Assembly: GCA_947303085.1 (NCBI GenBank)
Contig: CAMYXP010000003.1
Coordinates: forward strand, 62,001 to 126,000
Direction: 5' to 3'
DNA length: 64,000 nucleotides
Source of the DNA: an uncultured Bacteroidales bacterium
GTDB taxonomy: Bacteria; Bacteroidota; Bacteroidia; Bacteroidales; F082
The notes under the pieces were generated by a model that searched no databases, had not been told where the DNA came from, and worked only from the letters and a program-made list of their open reading frames with translations. The translations under genes and the position numbers were made by a program. Shown here one piece after another: positions 62,523-64,000 of the stretch (position 1 is the stretch's first letter; every line of letters starts with the position of its first letter).

Positions 62523-63338
62523 ATGAGAATCATATTAAGTAGAAAGGGCTTTGACTCTTCTAAAAGTAATGGTGTTAGTAATGGAAATCAACCGAGCCCA
62601 ATACTACCAGATGGAACGTTATTATCATTGCCTATACCGGACAAACAAGGAAACAACACTTTTTCATCTCTCAGTTGGAAAGATTTGAACTATTACAATG
62701 ACATCATTTACTCGTTGAAACCGAAAACGATAATAAAACCCGAACACTCTTGTCATTTGGATCCTGACCTAAGAAAAGATGTAAAAGACAGATTCCCAGG
62801 TTGGAAACCAGCTTTCGGACAAGCAGGAAGCGCATTGTCACACTTGCGAAAAAACAATGTCGGCATTGGTGATTTATTCCTATTTTTGGGCTGGTTTAGA
62901 CAGACTGAGTATCTTGATGGAATTTTGAAATATAAAAAAGGAGCTCCTGATATACATATTATCTATGGGTATATGCAAGTTGGCGAGATAATCACATCAT
63001 TTGACAACGTTCCTGCTTGGTTAAAAGCGCATCCTCATGTGAGTGACGGAAATATTAGAGGTAATAATAATGCAATCTTCTTGCCAAAAGAAAATCTGTC
63101 GTTTTTACCATATAAGAAAGGTTGCGATGTCTTGGATTACCGCGACAATAGAGTATTGACAAAAGAAGGACTGTCGAAAGGTTGTTGGAAATTGCCAGAT
63201 TGTTTCAAAAATGTTAATATTACGTATCATCCGCATCCTTGGCGAGATGACTATTTTAAATCAGCTGGAAGAGGTCAGGAATTTGTTATGGAAGCTACTC
63301 CTGAAATACTAGAATGGGTAAAACAAATCATACAGTAA
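62523..63338 (+). CDS. Nmad3-family protein (nucleotide modification associated domain 3)
   Basis: A 271-residue protein that starts MRIILSRKGFDSSKSNG and has PSPILPDGTLLSLPIPDKQG, CHLDPDLRKDV, FGQAGSALSHLRKNNVGIGD and LFLFLGWFRQTEY, the conserved blocks of Nmad3. A late YHPHPWRDDYFKSAGRGQEF could form a catalytic or binding site. As with Nmad2 the function is only inferred from association with modified-DNA systems. It stands between Nmad2 and a WYL regulator. Confidence 0.82.
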   Translation: MRIILSRKGFDSSKSNGVSNGNQPSPILPDGTLLSLPIPDKQGNNTFSSLSWKDLNYYNDIIYSLKPKTIIKPEHSCHLDPDLRKDVKDRFPGWKPAFGQAGSALSHLRKNNVGIGDLFLFLGWFRQTEYLDGILKYKKGAPDIHIIYGYMQVGEIITSFDNVPAWLKAHPHVSDGNIRGNNNAIFLPKENLSFLPYKKGCDVLDYRDNRVLTKEGLSKGCWKLPDCFKNVNITYHPHPWRDDYFKSAGRGQEFVMEATPEILEWVKQIIQ

Positions 63339-63340
63339 CC

Positions 63341-64000
63341 ATGTCAAAAAACCTCTTAAATAAATACGTTTGGCTCGTTGAGACGATTTACAAGGCGAAG
63401 TATATTTCTCTTGAGGAAATAAATAAGCTTTGGCTAGAGGAGGATATGAGTGAAGGGATGGAGATTCCAAGAAAGACCTTTAACACTTGGAAGAATCAAG
63501 CAGAGGAGTTGTTTGGGATTAACATCAACTGCGAGCGTAAGGGAGGATACCATTATTATATTGAAAACGCTGACGACATCAAAAACGGAGGATTCAGAAA
63601 TTGGCTGCTTGAATCAGTGTCGGTTGGCAATTTGCTACTTGAAAACAAAAGCCTAAGTAGTCGCATCATTCTCGAGAATGTGCCGTCAGGGAAGGAGCAT
63701 TTGGCTCGAATTCTTGAAGCAATGAAGAAAAACGAAGTTCTCGAAATTACTTATAAAAGCTATTGGGAAGACGACGAAAAGACTTTAAAAGTTGCTCCAT
63801 ATTGTGTAAAACTGTTCCGTCAGCGATGGTATATGGTGGCACGACGGCTTTTTGACGATAAAATCAGGATTTATTCTCTCGACAGAATTAGGCAATTATC
63901 AGTTACGGCTGAAAATTTCACATATCCAGATGATTTCAGTCCTGAGAATTATTTTGATGGTTTCTTTGGTATTATCAACATTAAGGATGTTCCTGTAGAA
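63341..64000 (+). CDS. WYL-domain transcriptional regulator, partial
   Basis: The first 220 residues of a regulator cut by the right edge. The N-terminal winged-helix region (about 1-60) begins LNKYVWLVETIYKAKYISLE, and the WYL domain (about from 128) includes VLEITYKSYW and RQRWYMVARRLFDDKIRIYS with WYM in place of WYL. WYL proteins often bind nucleic acid ligands and control defence genes. The ATG is 2 bases past the Nmad3 stop, so it probably controls this module. A decayed N-terminal relative is at 2027-2128. Confidence 0.88.
   Translation, partial: MSKNLLNKYVWLVETIYKAKYISLEEINKLWLEEDMSEGMEIPRKTFNTWKNQAEELFGININCERKGGYHYYIENADDIKNGGFRNWLLESVSVGNLLLENKSLSSRIILENVPSGKEHLARILEAMKKNEVLEITYKSYWEDDEKTLKVAPYCVKLFRQRWYMVARRLFDDKIRIYSLDRIRQLSVTAENFTYPDDFSPENYFDGFFGIINIKDVPVE

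Noticed and set aside
1..64000. tRNA or rRNA genes
   Set aside because: I looked for cloverleaf-like pieces and conserved rRNA stretches by eye and saw none; a tRNAscan or Rfam run would be decisive.
1..64000. insertion sequence or prophage
   Set aside because: No transposase, integrase, terminase or capsid-like gene was recognised; the YopX-like protein alone does not make a prophage.

Overview
The window comes from a chromosome of a member of Bacteroidota, most likely order Bacteroidales, probably from an animal gut or a similar anaerobic habitat. The evidence is the repeated TAnnTTTG (-7) promoter box, typical Bacteroidota genes (long NusB, PorQ, YbbR, a DUF1573 lipoprotein, ParE), several secreted proteins with type IX secretion system (T9SS) sorting tails, reverse rubrerythrin for anaerobic peroxide defence, and enzymes for host-type glycans (GH20, GH29, GH109). 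No transposase, integrase, rRNA, tRNA or CRISPR array was seen. Genus cannot be assigned.

Layout. 1-2.2 kb: an AbiEi/AbiEii toxin-antitoxin pair cut by the left edge, then a decayed strip with a truncated four-helix-bundle gene, an unidentified residue of coding sequence and the first 33 codons of a WYL regulator. 2.2-7 kb: DUF4143 ATPase, Nnr metabolite repair enzyme, ParE. 7-13 kb: EamA transporter and a surface polysaccharide group (flippase, formyltransferase-like/GINT1-like fusion, GT2-membrane fusion). 13-18 kb: housekeeping run nusB, porQ, recF, DUF721, efp, lpxD-like. 18-24.6 kb: GH20 hexosaminidase, a Fic protein with an altered motif, GAPDH, CDF metal transporter, T9SS esterase. 24.8-34 kb: M28 peptidase, membrane acyltransferase, zinc-ribbon/PNPOx protein, two GNATs, a lipoprotein, Nudix, pyrG, DUF362 protein and a second T9SS esterase. 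34-39.3 kb: DUF1905 and Ogt, a RelE/HigB-like toxin-antitoxin pair with a clear operator palindrome, a rod-shaped structured RNA candidate (possibly 6S RNA), an AT-rich C10 protease and a C_GCAxxG_C_C protein. 39.3-50.9 kb: a 1380-residue PPDK-like dikinase of unknown substrate, SGNH hydrolase, reverse rubrerythrin, then a hexosamine/galactose salvage set (GH109, NahK-like kinase, sugar MFS, nucleotidyltransferase, GalK). 50.9-58.5 kb: T9SS surface protein, GH29 fucosidase, and the run T9SS type B protein-DUF1573-yajC-ybbR-coaE. 58.7-60.8 kb: a ClpB-like disaggregase without the N domain. 61-64 kb: an accessory module of a YopX-like protein, a 53-residue cysteine protein, Nmad2, Nmad3 and a WYL regulator cut by the right edge.

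How the parts work together. GH20, GH29 and GH109 can release GlcNAc, fucose and GalNAc from mucin-like glycans. NahK, GalK, the uridylyltransferase-like enzyme and the MFS importer can take up and activate the freed hexosamine and galactose. T9SS cargo (two esterases, C10 protease, large adhesin-like protein, type B protein) and the outer-membrane protein PorQ fit a surface-digesting life style. The most unusual parts are the Nmad2/Nmad3/WYL module at the right end, the 140-nt rod-shaped RNA at about 36 kb, the orphan dikinase, and many small intergenic repeats: period-7 arrays, GTCATTTCGAGCGG hairpins, GTAGAGAC hairpins and a perfect 34-bp palindrome.
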